Positions 1-7,851 of a stretch of 52,703 nucleotides of DNA are shown in pieces. A program made the translations under genes and the position numbers. The stretch's first letter is position 1. Each line of letters opens with the position of its first letter. The notes below the pieces were generated by a model, which saw nothing but the letters and a program-made list of their open reading frames with translations, was not told where the DNA came from and made no database searches. The stretch is from Nitrospira sp. (lineage in GTDB: Bacteria; Nitrospirota; Nitrospiria; Nitrospirales; Nitrospiraceae), in the NCBI GenBank assembly GCA_029881435.1, contig JAOUMR010000014.1, forward strand, positions 1 through 52,703, in the 5' to 3' direction.

Positions 1-322
1 AACGGTCCGATCAATGCGTACGGCAGACGTAGCCAACTTGAAAAATTATAGTGCATAGCGGCTTGAGGTGCTATATAGGATTACGTATGGTATTGAATAC
101 TTGCAAATGACTGATTGGCCATCAATGGCTGGATGGTCAATGACGTTCCAGGAGGCCATTGAATGAGGCCAAAACATTTGTTCGCACCTCAGTGAGGATA
201 CAGAGAGGGGGTGTATGCTGGGATGATCGGATAGTATCTGTCGGGCAACGTGGATTGGGAGGAGAGGACCGGCAAGTGTGGTTTCAAGGGAAGGAATCCC
301 ACAAGACGAAAAGGAGTTCTGT
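1..322. other. Upstream region without a supported gene
   Basis: No convincing gene is visible. An open frame on the minus strand exists but has no ribosome-binding site or recognisable composition. The stretch probably carries the promoter of the lipoprotein gene at 323. I could not pick a -35/-10 pair with confidence. Confidence 0.4.
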
Positions 323-709
323 ATGAGAAATGTGATTGGGCTGACCCTGGGTATTGCCATTTCGTGCAGTGCCATCGGCTGTGCGTCGAAAGTCGTCCCC
401 GTAACCCCGGCGCAACTGGCGGAAACTGAAGCCACGGTCCGGGGCGCTGAGTCGGCGGGCGCGTTCGAACGCGCGCCTGATCTGTTACGGAAATCCAGAC
501 AGGCGCTGAGTGCCGCCCAGCAGGCTACCGGGAAGGGCGATCATACGGTGGCCCGCAAGCGTCTTCTTGAGACGACGACCTATGCCGAAGCGGCGCGGGC
601 CCGAGCGGAAGCGGAACAGAAAAAGGGCGAGGCGGCCACGGTGCGGCAGCAAGCCGATGAGATTGAGGCCAAAGCCAAAGCGATGCAGCAACAATTGCAG
701 GTTCCATAA
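323..709 (+). CDS. Small DUF4398-like envelope lipoprotein
   Basis: A 128-residue protein. The start at 323 was chosen over an in-frame ATG at 278 because AAGGAG lies at 311-316 and because it places a signal sequence at the N-terminus. The signal ends in a lipobox-like stretch (SAIGCAS), so a lipidated periplasmic or outer-membrane protein is expected. The mature part is Ala/Glu/Arg-rich and helical (ARARAEAEQKKGEAATVRQQ), as in DUF4398 proteins. It sits 72 bases upstream of an OmpA-type lipoprotein whose N-terminal half has the same character, so the two likely form an operon and may interact. The DUF4398 assignment is by sequence character only, and no enzymatic role is suggested. Confidence 0.75.
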   Translation: MRNVIGLTLGIAISCSAIGCASKVVPVTPAQLAETEATVRGAESAGAFERAPDLLRKSRQALSAAQQATGKGDHTVARKRLLETTTYAEAARARAEAEQKKGEAATVRQQADEIEAKAKAMQQQLQVP

Positions 710-781
710 CGCGGGCGTGTGATGGAGTCTGAGGAGCAAGAAGCTGGAGCCATGAAGAACCAAGCGGACAAAGGAGATCCT

Positions 782-1903
782 ATGCGAAACAGAAGGGTGA
801 GTCTCAGTTCCATTCTCTTGGGCGTCTTGACCGTCGCGGCTTGTGCGGCTCCCGGGCCACCGCCGAAAGAGCTTGTCGAGGCACGCCTTGCCGTCGAAGA
901 TGCCAAGTCGGCGAAGGCAGACAAACGCGCAACGCGGACCTACGACTCGGCTGTCGCGAACTTAGAGGCTGCCAATAAGTCTTGGGAAAAGGACCACGAC
1001 GCGTCGGCCATTCTCCACCGAGCACGGCTGGCGGAGGCTGAGGCCCGGAAAGCGCAGTACGCCGCAGAAACGCAGGCGGCAGACGAAGCCCTCCGCCGTG
1101 AAACAGATCGAAAGACTCGTCAGGATATTGCCCTGCGTGATGCTGAGCTGATCCTGCTCCGAAAGAGAGGGCAGGAAGCAGAACTGGGACGGATGAAGGC
1201 GCTGGCCAACGAGCAGGAGCAGGCGCTGCTTGCCGCCAAAGAAAAGCTAGCAGCTGAGCGGGCCCGCGCTGAGCAGGAGGCCGCCCGGCTTCGCGAGGAG
1301 CAGGGAAAACTTGAGCTGGCGGCCGAGCAACAGGAGAAACGTGCGCTGGCAGCCGAGCAGGCCCGTGCCGAGGCGGAGGGTGTCCGGCTTCGGGAGGAGC
1401 AAGAAAAGCTCGCGGCGCTGGCGGCTGGGCAGGCCCGTGCAGAACAGGCAGAACATGAGCTCGCGCGACTTCGTGCTGAGCACGAAAAATCACGCGCGGA
1501 GCTGACCGGCACGTTGTCACGCCTGGCGAAGGTGCGGGAGGAATCCCGGGGGGTCATCGTCACGTTGCCCGGGAATATCTATTTCAACTTTAACAAAGCG
1601 GACGTCAAGCCGGCGATGCAGATGCAGCTGACGAAAATCGCGAAGGCGCTGGCGGCGGTGCCGGATCAAAACCTTCTCATCGAGGGCCATACCGATTCGG
1701 TCGGGTCGAACGAGTACAATCAGTCCCTCTCTGAGTCGCGTGCCCAATCGGTTCAAAAGATTCTCCTTGACGGCGGAATCGCGGCAGAACGGATGGACAT
1801 CCAAGGGTATGGGGAAAGCAAGCCGCTAGCGGACAATGCGACGCCGGCCGGTCAGGCCCAAAATCGCCGGGTTGAGATCGTGCTGGTGCCGATGAAACAG
1901 TGA
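782..1903 (+). CDS. OmpA-family lipoprotein with long coiled coil
   Basis: A 373-residue protein. The start at 782 is preferred because AAAGGAG is at 770-776; an upstream in-frame ATG at 719 lacks a site. The N-terminus is a lipoprotein signal (VAACAAP). Residues from about 40 to 255 form a charged coiled coil that includes near-repeats built on ARLREEQ and AEQARAEAE. The C-terminal 110 residues are a classic OmpA peptidoglycan-binding domain (IEGHTDSVGSNEYNQSLSESR, then GYGESKP and NRRVEIVL). Known members tether the outer membrane to peptidoglycan. The coiled coil could act as a spacer across the periplasm. Identity of the OmpA domain is secure; the biological partner is unknown. Confidence 0.88.
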   Translation: MRNRRVSLSSILLGVLTVAACAAPGPPPKELVEARLAVEDAKSAKADKRATRTYDSAVANLEAANKSWEKDHDASAILHRARLAEAEARKAQYAAETQAADEALRRETDRKTRQDIALRDAELILLRKRGQEAELGRMKALANEQEQALLAAKEKLAAERARAEQEAARLREEQGKLELAAEQQEKRALAAEQARAEAEGVRLREEQEKLAALAAGQARAEQAEHELARLRAEHEKSRAELTGTLSRLAKVREESRGVIVTLPGNIYFNFNKADVKPAMQMQLTKIAKALAAVPDQNLLIEGHTDSVGSNEYNQSLSESRAQSVQKILLDGGIAAERMDIQGYGESKPLADNATPAGQAQNRRVEIVLVPMKQ

Positions 1904-1956
1904 GCGCTGGAACGTAGCTCAGCCTCGGCCTGAATCAATCGTGTAGGCACGTATGT

Positions 1957-1995
1957 CACCACCAGGGCGACGGCAGAATCGTCGCCCTGGTGGTG
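1957..1995 (+). terminator. Perfect 15-bp hairpin, probable terminator
   Basis: Bases 1957-1971 and 1981-1995 are exact reverse complements around a 9-base loop, 53 bases after the OmpA-lipoprotein stop codon. No clean T-tract follows directly, although a T-rich stretch starts about 13 bases later. It may act as a terminator or as an mRNA 3'-end stabiliser. Confidence 0.55.
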
Positions 1996-2764
1996 ATTCA
2001 GGGAGATTGTTCTTTCGTACATGGCAAATAGTCTCCGTAGACCTCATCAAAGCCTCTCAAGCCTCGCCAGTCTGATCGGCAACTCGTTGCGATCGATAGG
2101 AAGAAGAAAGAGGAGAACCATGGAAAATCAACATTAAAGGGATAAGGGGGTACTGATTCGACATTCGTTCTGGTGAGTGTACTTCTCTTCTCTGGACAGG
2201 AAAATCTGCGTGCGTGACCGTGGTTTCCCCATTGCCTCCCTGCTGATGCGAATTTGGATCACGTCTGAGCACTTTCTAGCCAAATTCCGACCAATATTCT
2301 TCTGATCGATAGCCGGCACGGACGGTGTACTGTGCCAACAGTAAGTCATGGAGTATCACGAAAATGTGGCGTTTTCCCGCAATGTTCGATTGCGCCATGT
2401 CCTAAGAACCCGCAAGAGCGTCGAATCATCTACGATCAGGCGTGAAGGCCGGAACGAGACGATCCCGGAACTGCGGCTCCGTCACGCAATGGCTTTGTGA
2501 CGATGATTCGCATCACGATCCAGAGGCATCCAGAACTCAGACATTGGCGTAGCGGGCGGGAGCGAAACAGGGCGATTTCGACAAATATGAGTGTGGCGGG
2601 TCGTGGGTCAGGCTGAATTCAGCGACGCCACTGCACGAAAATTTCGAAACTGATGGTATGGCGTCCTGGCTCCATGAAGTGATGTGCACTATTGACCATT
2701 CTTTGTTTGACGGAAATGCGACCATGTTCTTTCAAAATCACCCACGACCGATCGGTGGAAGGAT
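1996..2764. other. Long intergenic stretch with no supported gene
   Basis: About 770 bases with short open frames on both strands, none with a ribosome-binding site or recognisable protein sequence. No RNA fold, repeat or transposon end was recognised. It precedes the strong promoter at 2765. Confidence 0.4.
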
Positions 2765-2793
2765 TTGACAGGGCTACTGGGAAATGTTATAAA
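2765..2793 (+). promoter_or_regulatory. Strong sigma70-type promoter
   Basis: TTGACA at 2765-2770 and TATAAA at 2788-2793 are separated by exactly 17 bases, close to the sigma70 consensus. The downstream forward run begins with the PilZ-like gene. The -10 box is overlapped by a palindrome, which implies repression. Confidence 0.7.
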
Positions 2794-2811
2794 GTGACCA
2801 GTCAGTCACTT
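2792..2811. promoter_or_regulatory. Palindromic operator, probably TetR-type
   Basis: AAGTGAC (2792-2798) and GTCACTT (2805-2811) are perfect inverted arms around CAGTCA. The inner TGAC...GTCA form is of the kind TetR-family dimers often bind. The site overlaps the end of the -10 box and the expected transcription start. The only TetR gene in the window (5708-6352) ends the gene run driven from here, so autorepression is the simplest model (inference). Confidence 0.6.
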
Positions 2812-2948
2812 ATGAGCAAAGAGTCGGTAGTGACTGTTATGACGGATCGGAGGTGGTTTCGGTGCTCATCGCGGTGGTCAGAGCAGGCAGTGGTCAGCAG
2901 GAAAGAAGACCCGCTGAACCTAGGAAACCAGAAGAGAGGGCAGTTGGT

Positions 2949-3344
2949 ATGTCAGGCACCAACCTGGTCCTGACGGAGACCATGGATATGGACCAAGCTT
3001 CAGTGCGTGAGGAAGGTCTTCAAGAGGAAGGAAGGCGACATCCCAAGCTTTTGGTCTGGGATGAGGATGGAAGCTGCCACGAGGGGAGGACGCCGGGTAT
3101 CGGGAACACAACGATGTTTGTTGAATCGACATGGATGGCACCTGTTGGTTCCGAAGTCACCATGAGCGTCGTTCCAAGAGAAGGGGATGCTGTAGGGCAA
3201 GAACTCGTCACGGGAACGGTCGTGTGGCACTGCCCGTTGGGCGACGAATTTAAGAACCAAGCGGGGTTCGGCGTTCTTCTCCAGCGGCACCGACCGCAAG
3301 GGCTTGGTCCGGACATCACGGACGGATCAAAGGAGGCAGCATGA
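2949..3344 (+). CDS. PilZ-like domain protein
   Basis: A 131-residue protein. The frame extends to 2853, but the start at 2949 is favoured by a purine-rich site (GAGAGGG) just upstream and by the poor composition of the extra residues. The second half looks like a PilZ fold: a glycine-containing loop followed by short strands (GSEVTMSVVP, VTGTVVWHCP) and a final strand with FGVLLQ. PilZ domains often bind cyclic-di-GMP, but no clear RxxxR arginine motif is visible, so ligand binding is doubtful. It is the first gene after the promoter at 2765. Its stop overlaps the next ATG in an ATGA junction. Confidence 0.55.
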   Translation: MSGTNLVLTETMDMDQASVREEGLQEEGRRHPKLLVWDEDGSCHEGRTPGIGNTTMFVESTWMAPVGSEVTMSVVPREGDAVGQELVTGTVVWHCPLGDEFKNQAGFGVLLQRHRPQGLGPDITDGSKEAA

Positions 3345-3559
3345 GGACAATGCGCGGACTCGTCAGGCAGGCAGGACGCCATGAGGGGCGAATCGGCCGT
3401 GTGTGGCGCAGAATCTCTCAAGCCGCCGCCCCAATGTTGCCGAAGCGTGGAGTCTCGTCTCAATTGTATCTCACACGATGTGCTCCGGGAATGACGGACA
3501 AGATGGGGAAGAGGAATCACAGTAACACTTCATTACACAGAAAGGGAGGTGCAGCATGA
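3341..3559 (+). CDS. Possible small basic protein, 72 residues
   Basis: No family is recognised. The frame begins in an ATGA overlap with the PilZ-like gene, has GGAGG about 5 bases before its start, and ends in another ATGA overlap with the YtxH-like gene at 3556. The protein is Arg-rich, with no signal peptide, membrane segment or obvious domain. The two tight junctions and good ribosome-binding site favour a real coupled gene. The composition argues for a translated spacer, so confidence is low. Confidence 0.35.
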   Translation: MRTMRGLVRQAGRHEGRIGRVWRRISQAAAPMLPKRGVSSQLYLTRCAPGMTDKMGKRNHSNTSLHRKGGAA

Positions 3560-3852
3560 CAGAGGGACGTTGTGGATTGATGGAAGTAGGACTGTCATTT
3601 TTGGTGGGGTGCGTGGTCGGAGGAACGGCCGCATTGCTCTATGCCCCACAATCGGGGACTCGAACTCGCCGTCGAATTGCGGACTTTGCCGAAGATGTCC
3701 GTGACCGGGCAGGAGACGTCACAGAGCAAGCGACCGAGAAGTTCCAGAAGGCAACAGAACAGGCGACCGAAAAGATCCATAGTGCAAAAGAGCAGGCCTC
3801 CGAGAAGTTCCAGAAGGCCATTGAGCGAGGCCGTAACTTTGTCAACACCTGA
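3556..3852 (+). CDS. YtxH-like membrane-anchored protein with LEA-like repeats
   Basis: A 98-residue protein with GGGAGG just upstream of its ATG. Residues 8-30 form one membrane segment (SFLVGCVVGGTAALLYAP) followed by the PQSGTRTRRR junction typical of YtxH/gas-vesicle-like proteins. The rest is an amphipathic helix built from 11-residue repeats (TEQATEKFQKA, TEQATEKIHSA, KEQASEKFQKA). Such 11-mers resemble group 3 LEA proteins, which protect membranes and proteins during drying. Proteins of this class are stress-associated in other bacteria. It sits in the run leading to a trehalose island, which fits a protective role (inference). Confidence 0.75.
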   Translation: MTEGRCGLMEVGLSFLVGCVVGGTAALLYAPQSGTRTRRRIADFAEDVRDRAGDVTEQATEKFQKATEQATEKIHSAKEQASEKFQKAIERGRNFVNT

Positions 3853-3910
3853 GGTGAGCAGTGAATGACGACCTTCGGTCCGAATATGGAAGGCTTGAAG
3901 GAGGACGGTT

Positions 3911-4126
3911 ATGAGGTGCGAACGTTGCCAAGGGTGCATGATTCGTGATTCTTTCGTTGATCTGAGAGATGACACAGGACGTGTCCTGTTCGAGGGCTGG
4001 CGCTGTATCAATTGCGGCGAAGTCGTCGACCCCGTGGTGCTGACGCATCGGATTGATGTGCCGGCGAAACCCTATCGAGGGCAAACGAGGGATCGCCGCA
4101 TGTGGGAACGTTTGACGGCTGTGTGA
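3911..4126 (+). CDS. Small zinc-ribbon protein
   Basis: A 71-residue protein with AAGGAGG at 3898-3904. Two cysteine pairs (CERC near the start, CINC at about residue 33) make a plausible zinc ribbon, with an extra cysteine at CQGC. The C-terminus is basic. No catalytic motif is visible. Small proteins of this pattern are usually conserved hypotheticals, and a nucleic-acid or protein-binding role is possible but unsupported. It lies 58 bases after the YtxH-like gene in the same run. Confidence 0.65.
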   Translation: MRCERCQGCMIRDSFVDLRDDTGRVLFEGWRCINCGEVVDPVVLTHRIDVPAKPYRGQTRDRRMWERLTAV

Positions 4127-4234
4127 TGTGACGGGGAGGGAAACGCTCAAAGGAGGAGCGTGCGGTCTGTCCCGCTGATCCAACAGATCAAACGGCAGGA
4201 CGCGAGTGCGGGAGTGAAAAAGGGGGGGGGATCC

Positions 4235-5221
4235 ATGACTCTACCAACGACTCTACTAACCACGAAAAAATCGACAGTACGAGACGAAGAGAATGTCATT
4301 CCTCACCTCTGGTCGATCGTTCTGGCCGGCGGAGAGGGAACGAGATTGGCTCCGATGATCAGAGAGTGGCTCGGAGAGGATCGCCCGAAACAATATTGCA
4401 CCTTCACGGGCACCAGGTCCATGCTTCAACATACCGTGGACCGGGTTGATCGACTCGCTGCGCCCACCCAACGCGTGACTGTCGTCGGTGCGAGCCAGGA
4501 GGAGACGGCCCGCAATCAGTTGGATGACAGAGGAGGATTGCTCGTGGTGCAACCGGCGAACCGTGATACGGCCCCGGGAGTTTTTCTTCCCCTCTCCTAT
4601 GTCCGTGCGGCGGATCCTGACGCCACCGTGGTGATCTACCCATCCGACCACTTTGTCCACCCCGAAACACAATTGGTTGAGGCGATCAGGCACGCCGTCC
4701 GTGCCATCGATTTGCTTGAAGATCGATTGATTCTCGTGGGTATCCAGCCGGATGGATTCGATCTGGATTATGGCTACATTCAGGTGGATCGATATGTCGG
4801 TGGGTACGGAGCCCACTCTCTGTGGCATATCGGACGGTTTGTTGAGAAACCGGAACGGCACATGGTGAGGACCTTCGCGGAAGGACAGGTGCTGTGGAAC
4901 ACCATGATCATTGTGGCGAAGGTCCAAACGCTCTGGAAACTGGGGACGAAAGTGCTGCCATCGATGATGCGCCTGTTTGAAGCGCTCGCGCCAGCCGTCG
5001 GCACGACGAAAGAAGAGCGAGCGCTGCACGGCATCTATCAGACGATGCCGACGAAAAATTTCTCCAGAGATTTTCTCGAGCACGTGTACCACAAGGTCTC
5101 GGCCTTAGATATGACAGACGTGCTCTGGAGTGATTGGGGAAGACCGAAACGGATCGCCCAGAGCCTACGAAGAATTGGGAAGGCCCCGGCGTTTCCAGTT
5201 GAGCTGGTGGGGGTTGCATAA
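4235..5221 (+). CDS. Mannose-1-phosphate guanylyltransferase-like nucleotidyltransferase
   Basis: A 328-residue protein. An upstream in-frame ATG at 4160 exists, but the start at 4235 follows a 9-base G run that serves as the ribosome-binding site. The N-terminal VLAGGEGTRL is the signature of sugar-1-phosphate nucleotidyltransferases, followed by RPKQYCTF and PSDHF, as in GDP-mannose pyrophosphorylases. VVQPANRDTAPG matches the conserved Asn-Arg-(Asp/Gly)-Thr-Ala segment. The enzyme should activate a hexose-1-phosphate, with mannose the best guess and GTP the likely donor. It lacks the C-terminal isomerase domain of bifunctional enzymes. It lies 107 bases upstream of the CBM48 gene. The true sugar and base are not certain. 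Confidence 0.7.
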   Translation: MTLPTTLLTTKKSTVRDEENVIPHLWSIVLAGGEGTRLAPMIREWLGEDRPKQYCTFTGTRSMLQHTVDRVDRLAAPTQRVTVVGASQEETARNQLDDRGGLLVVQPANRDTAPGVFLPLSYVRAADPDATVVIYPSDHFVHPETQLVEAIRHAVRAIDLLEDRLILVGIQPDGFDLDYGYIQVDRYVGGYGAHSLWHIGRFVEKPERHMVRTFAEGQVLWNTMIIVAKVQTLWKLGTKVLPSMMRLFEALAPAVGTTKEERALHGIYQTMPTKNFSRDFLEHVYHKVSALDMTDVLWSDWGRPKRIAQSLRRIGKAPAFPVELVGVA

Positions 5222-5328
5222 TGATTGCCGGATGAAAAGAATGAAGCCGGTCAGCATGTTGTCGCCAGGATCGCGCAGCGACTCGGCAGAGACATCATTC
5301 GCAATTCATGCCTATTAAGGAGGAAGGA

Positions 5329-5688
5329 ATGAAAGAGCCAGTGAAGAAAAAGTCTTCTTCGCCCCGACCGACACGCTCACGGAAGGGACCCAAAAAAGAA
5401 TCGGTCTTATTTGAATATTTTGATCCTTCGGCCCAAGTCGTGGCCTTGGTGGGAGAATTTAATCAGTGGAACTCGCAGGGCAAGCCGATGAAACGAGATG
5501 CCGGTGGCCTCTGGAAGATCAAGGTCTCGTTGGCCCCAGGCACCTACCACTACAAGTTCGTAGTCAACGGGGAGCGATGGGAAGAGGATCCGCTCAACCT
5601 CCACCGAGTCATGAACGAGCATGGCAGCTTCAATTCCATACGCAACGTTGGGATCAATGTCGACGGGAGTGAGAGGCCGACTACCTAG
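5329..5688 (+). CDS. Stand-alone CBM48 (AMPK glycogen-binding type) protein
   Basis: A 119-residue protein. AAGGAGG at 5317-5323 selects the start at 5329 over an ATG at 5308. After a Lys/Ser/Arg-rich N-terminal tail of about 30 residues, the protein is one carbohydrate-binding module 48: VALVGEFNQWN, then GLWKIKVSLAPGTYHYKFVV and the Asp-Pro stretch near EEDPLN. The Trp and Lys residues expected to stack on alpha-glucan are present. There is no catalytic domain, so it probably senses or docks onto glycogen. It stands 19 bases upstream of the TetR gene. Domain identity is clear; its role as a glycogen sensor or adaptor is inference. Confidence 0.85.
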   Translation: MKEPVKKKSSSPRPTRSRKGPKKESVLFEYFDPSAQVVALVGEFNQWNSQGKPMKRDAGGLWKIKVSLAPGTYHYKFVVNGERWEEDPLNLHRVMNEHGSFNSIRNVGINVDGSERPTT

Positions 5689-5707
5689 GGAGGTGAAGGG
5701 GACGACG

Positions 5708-6352
5708 ATGAGTACACTAGCGGAAGGGTCGCTCTCTCGGGTTGAGCGGCGAAAGGCCAGGACTAACAGGCGGTTTTTGGAAGTCTCACGACGGCTGTTT
5801 TCCGAAAAGGGAATCTATTGGGCTAAGATCGAAGACATCACGGAGTTGGCCGACCAGGGTAAGGGGACCTTCTACAAGTATTTTGATTCCAAAGAAGCGA
5901 TCATTTGCGCGTTGCTCAAAGAAGGCTTGGACGAATTGACGTTCCAGACGGAGCAGGCCGTTCAGAAGGTCCCGACAGGACCGAAGACTCTCTCTGCAGC
6001 CATTGAAGCGCGGGTGGACTTTTTCCTGAATTGCCCCGAGTATTTGCTTTTTTTTCACCAGGTCAGGGGCCTGATGCAGCTTCAGGTGGCTGTCGCAAAT
6101 GACTTGCGGGCTATCTACGACGCCCACTTGGACCGGCTTGCAGAACTCATCAAACCAGCCATGAATGGTGTCGATCAGTCTGGGAGCGCACGGGACATCG
6201 CCAGAGCGATGGCAGCCTATACCTCGGGAGTGTTGACCTACGATGTGTTGTTCGAAGGCCAGGAATCCACTGAGCGCAGACGCAACTATTTTGTAGATAT
6301 GCTCGATCGGAGCCTTCAACCGCTGCTGAAGCCCAACAAAGGATCTCGTTGA
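5708..6352 (+). CDS. TetR-family transcriptional regulator
   Basis: A 214-residue protein. The start at 5708 is preferred over an upstream in-frame ATG that overlaps the CBM48 gene; GGGAGGTGAAGGGG precedes it. Residues 12-70 are a typical TetR DNA-binding domain (ARTNRRFLEVSRRLFSEKGI, then GKGTFYKYFDSKEAI). The rest is the variable helical ligand-binding domain. It is the last gene of the forward run starting at the promoter at 2765. A palindromic site overlapping that promoter suggests negative autoregulation, and the next gene downstream is glgC. The ligand is unknown; a sugar metabolite is only a guess. Confidence 0.9.
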   Translation: MSTLAEGSLSRVERRKARTNRRFLEVSRRLFSEKGIYWAKIEDITELADQGKGTFYKYFDSKEAIICALLKEGLDELTFQTEQAVQKVPTGPKTLSAAIEARVDFFLNCPEYLLFFHQVRGLMQLQVAVANDLRAIYDAHLDRLAELIKPAMNGVDQSGSARDIARAMAAYTSGVLTYDVLFEGQESTERRRNYFVDMLDRSLQPLLKPNKGSR

Positions 6353-6585
6353 GGAACAGACGACCATACCTGTCATATGAAGGCAACGGCCACTTGCGGA
6401 AAGATCGCAGAATGGGCAGTATGTGCATCCGAGTAAGAAAGCCATGGACTGGCCGGTGGTCGACCTGCAATGTTAGATGTCGCGATGCGATCTCGGGGTA
6501 CGTCAGGGCTGTTCGAAGATGTGCGTCATGAAAGAAGAGGGTCTCCGACGGATGGGCCATACGGAATGGTGAGGGAGGAAGTGAC
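6353..6585. other. Gap between TetR gene and glgC
   Basis: There is no supported gene in this 233-base gap. It should contain the promoter of the alpha-glucan/trehalose run if that run is transcribed separately, but no clear -35/-10 pair or copy of the 2792 palindrome was seen. Confidence 0.35.
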
Positions 6586-7851
6586 TTGAGCCGCGCAGGC
6601 AACCGGGTGCTGGCGATTATCATGGCCGGAGGAAAAGGCGAACGGCTCATGCCGCTGACGGAATTCCGCAGCAAGCCGGCGGTGCCATTCGGAGGGAAGT
6701 ATCGTATCGTTGACTTTGTCCTCAGCAACTTCTTGAACTCCGACATCATGGCTATGTACGTGCTGGTGCAGTATCGTTCTCAATCGCTGATCGAACATTT
6801 GCGGCGCGCGTGGCGGATCGGTGGGCGGATCAAGCAACAATTTATTACAGTTGTCCCGCCGCAGATGAAGGCTGGTGGCGGCTGGTACGCAGGAACCGCC
6901 GATGCGGTCTTTCACAATCTGAATCTCATTGAGGATTTTTCGCCGGACCTTGTAGCGGTGTTCGGTGCCGACCATATTTACCGGATGGATATCGGGCAGA
7001 TGGTGCAGTTCCATCAGGAACGACGAGCGGATGTGACGGTCGCAGCAAGGCCGGTCCCGCTCCATGCCGCGCGTGGCTTTGGGATCATCGAGACCGACAC
7101 GAATGGTCGTATTGTGGGTTTCGCAGAAAAACCCAAACATCCGAAACCGATGCCCGATGATCGAGAGCATGCCTTCTCATCGATGGGCAATTATATTTTC
7201 GAGACGGATGTCTTGTTGAAAGTGCTGTCCGAAGATGCCAGAAAAGGTGGGTCTCACGACTTTGGTCGCGACGTGATTCCGGCCATCATGAAAAAGAACC
7301 ACGTCGTGGCCTATAATTTCATGCAGAACGTGGTGCCGGGGCTCAAACCCTATGAGGAGCGCGGATATTGGCGGGATGTCGGTACGTTGGAGGCCTACTG
7401 GCAGGCGCATCTCGATATTCTCGGGGAATGTCCGATTTTCGACCTGCGGAATGGAGACTGGCCCATCCTGAGTGACACGTTCGACGGCCCAACCGCGAGC
7501 TTGGCGAAAGCCTATGTCGAGGATTCCATGATCGGGCAGGGGAGTCAGGTTCTCGATGCTGAAATTAGGCGATCGGTCATCGGTCGTAATGTGCGTATCG
7601 AATCCGGCAGCAAGATCGAAGAGTGTATCATTCTCGACGGTTCAATCGTTGGGTCAAAGTCGCATCTGCGACGAGTGGTTGCAGATCGGTTCAACGTGAT
7701 CCCCGCCGGGTCCGAGATGGGATTGGATTCGACACCGAAGCGCAAACGATCTCACGTCTCACGGTCCAACCTGGTCGTGCTACCCAGACAGTTCCGTGGG
7801 ATTCCCCGTGATCGACCAAGGGACACTCAGGTGCAGGAAGGAGCATCATGA
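6586..7851 (+). CDS. glgC: Glucose-1-phosphate adenylyltransferase
   Basis: A 421-residue protein that starts with TTG, supported by GAGGGAGG at 6571-6578. It makes ADP-glucose from ATP and glucose-1-phosphate. Diagnostic stretches are IMAGGKGERLMPLTEFRSKP at the N-terminus, GTADAVFHNL, FGADHIYRMD and the C-terminal left-handed beta-helix repeats (VEDSMIGQGSQV, RRSVIGRNVRI). Length and domain order are normal. It is the first enzyme of the island and supplies the donor used for glycogen synthesis and potentially by TreT. The stop overlaps the start of the next gene by four bases. Confidence 0.95.
   Translation: MSRAGNRVLAIIMAGGKGERLMPLTEFRSKPAVPFGGKYRIVDFVLSNFLNSDIMAMYVLVQYRSQSLIEHLRRAWRIGGRIKQQFITVVPPQMKAGGGWYAGTADAVFHNLNLIEDFSPDLVAVFGADHIYRMDIGQMVQFHQERRADVTVAARPVPLHAARGFGIIETDTNGRIVGFAEKPKHPKPMPDDREHAFSSMGNYIFETDVLLKVLSEDARKGGSHDFGRDVIPAIMKKNHVVAYNFMQNVVPGLKPYEERGYWRDVGTLEAYWQAHLDILGECPIFDLRNGDWPILSDTFDGPTASLAKAYVEDSMIGQGSQVLDAEIRRSVIGRNVRIESGSKIEECIILDGSIVGSKSHLRRVVADRFNVIPAGSEMGLDSTPKRKRSHVSRSNLVVLPRQFRGIPRDRPRDTQVQEGAS

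Noticed and set aside
3720-3835. Possible short direct repeats, considered as a CRISPR-like array
   Set aside because: The repeats are the DNA of the 11-residue protein repeats in the YtxH-like gene, with no spacer structure.
4256-5092. Long minus-strand open frame opposite the nucleotidyltransferase
   Set aside because: It is antisense to a clearly recognisable enzyme, has no family resemblance and no ribosome-binding site. High GC lengthens such frames.
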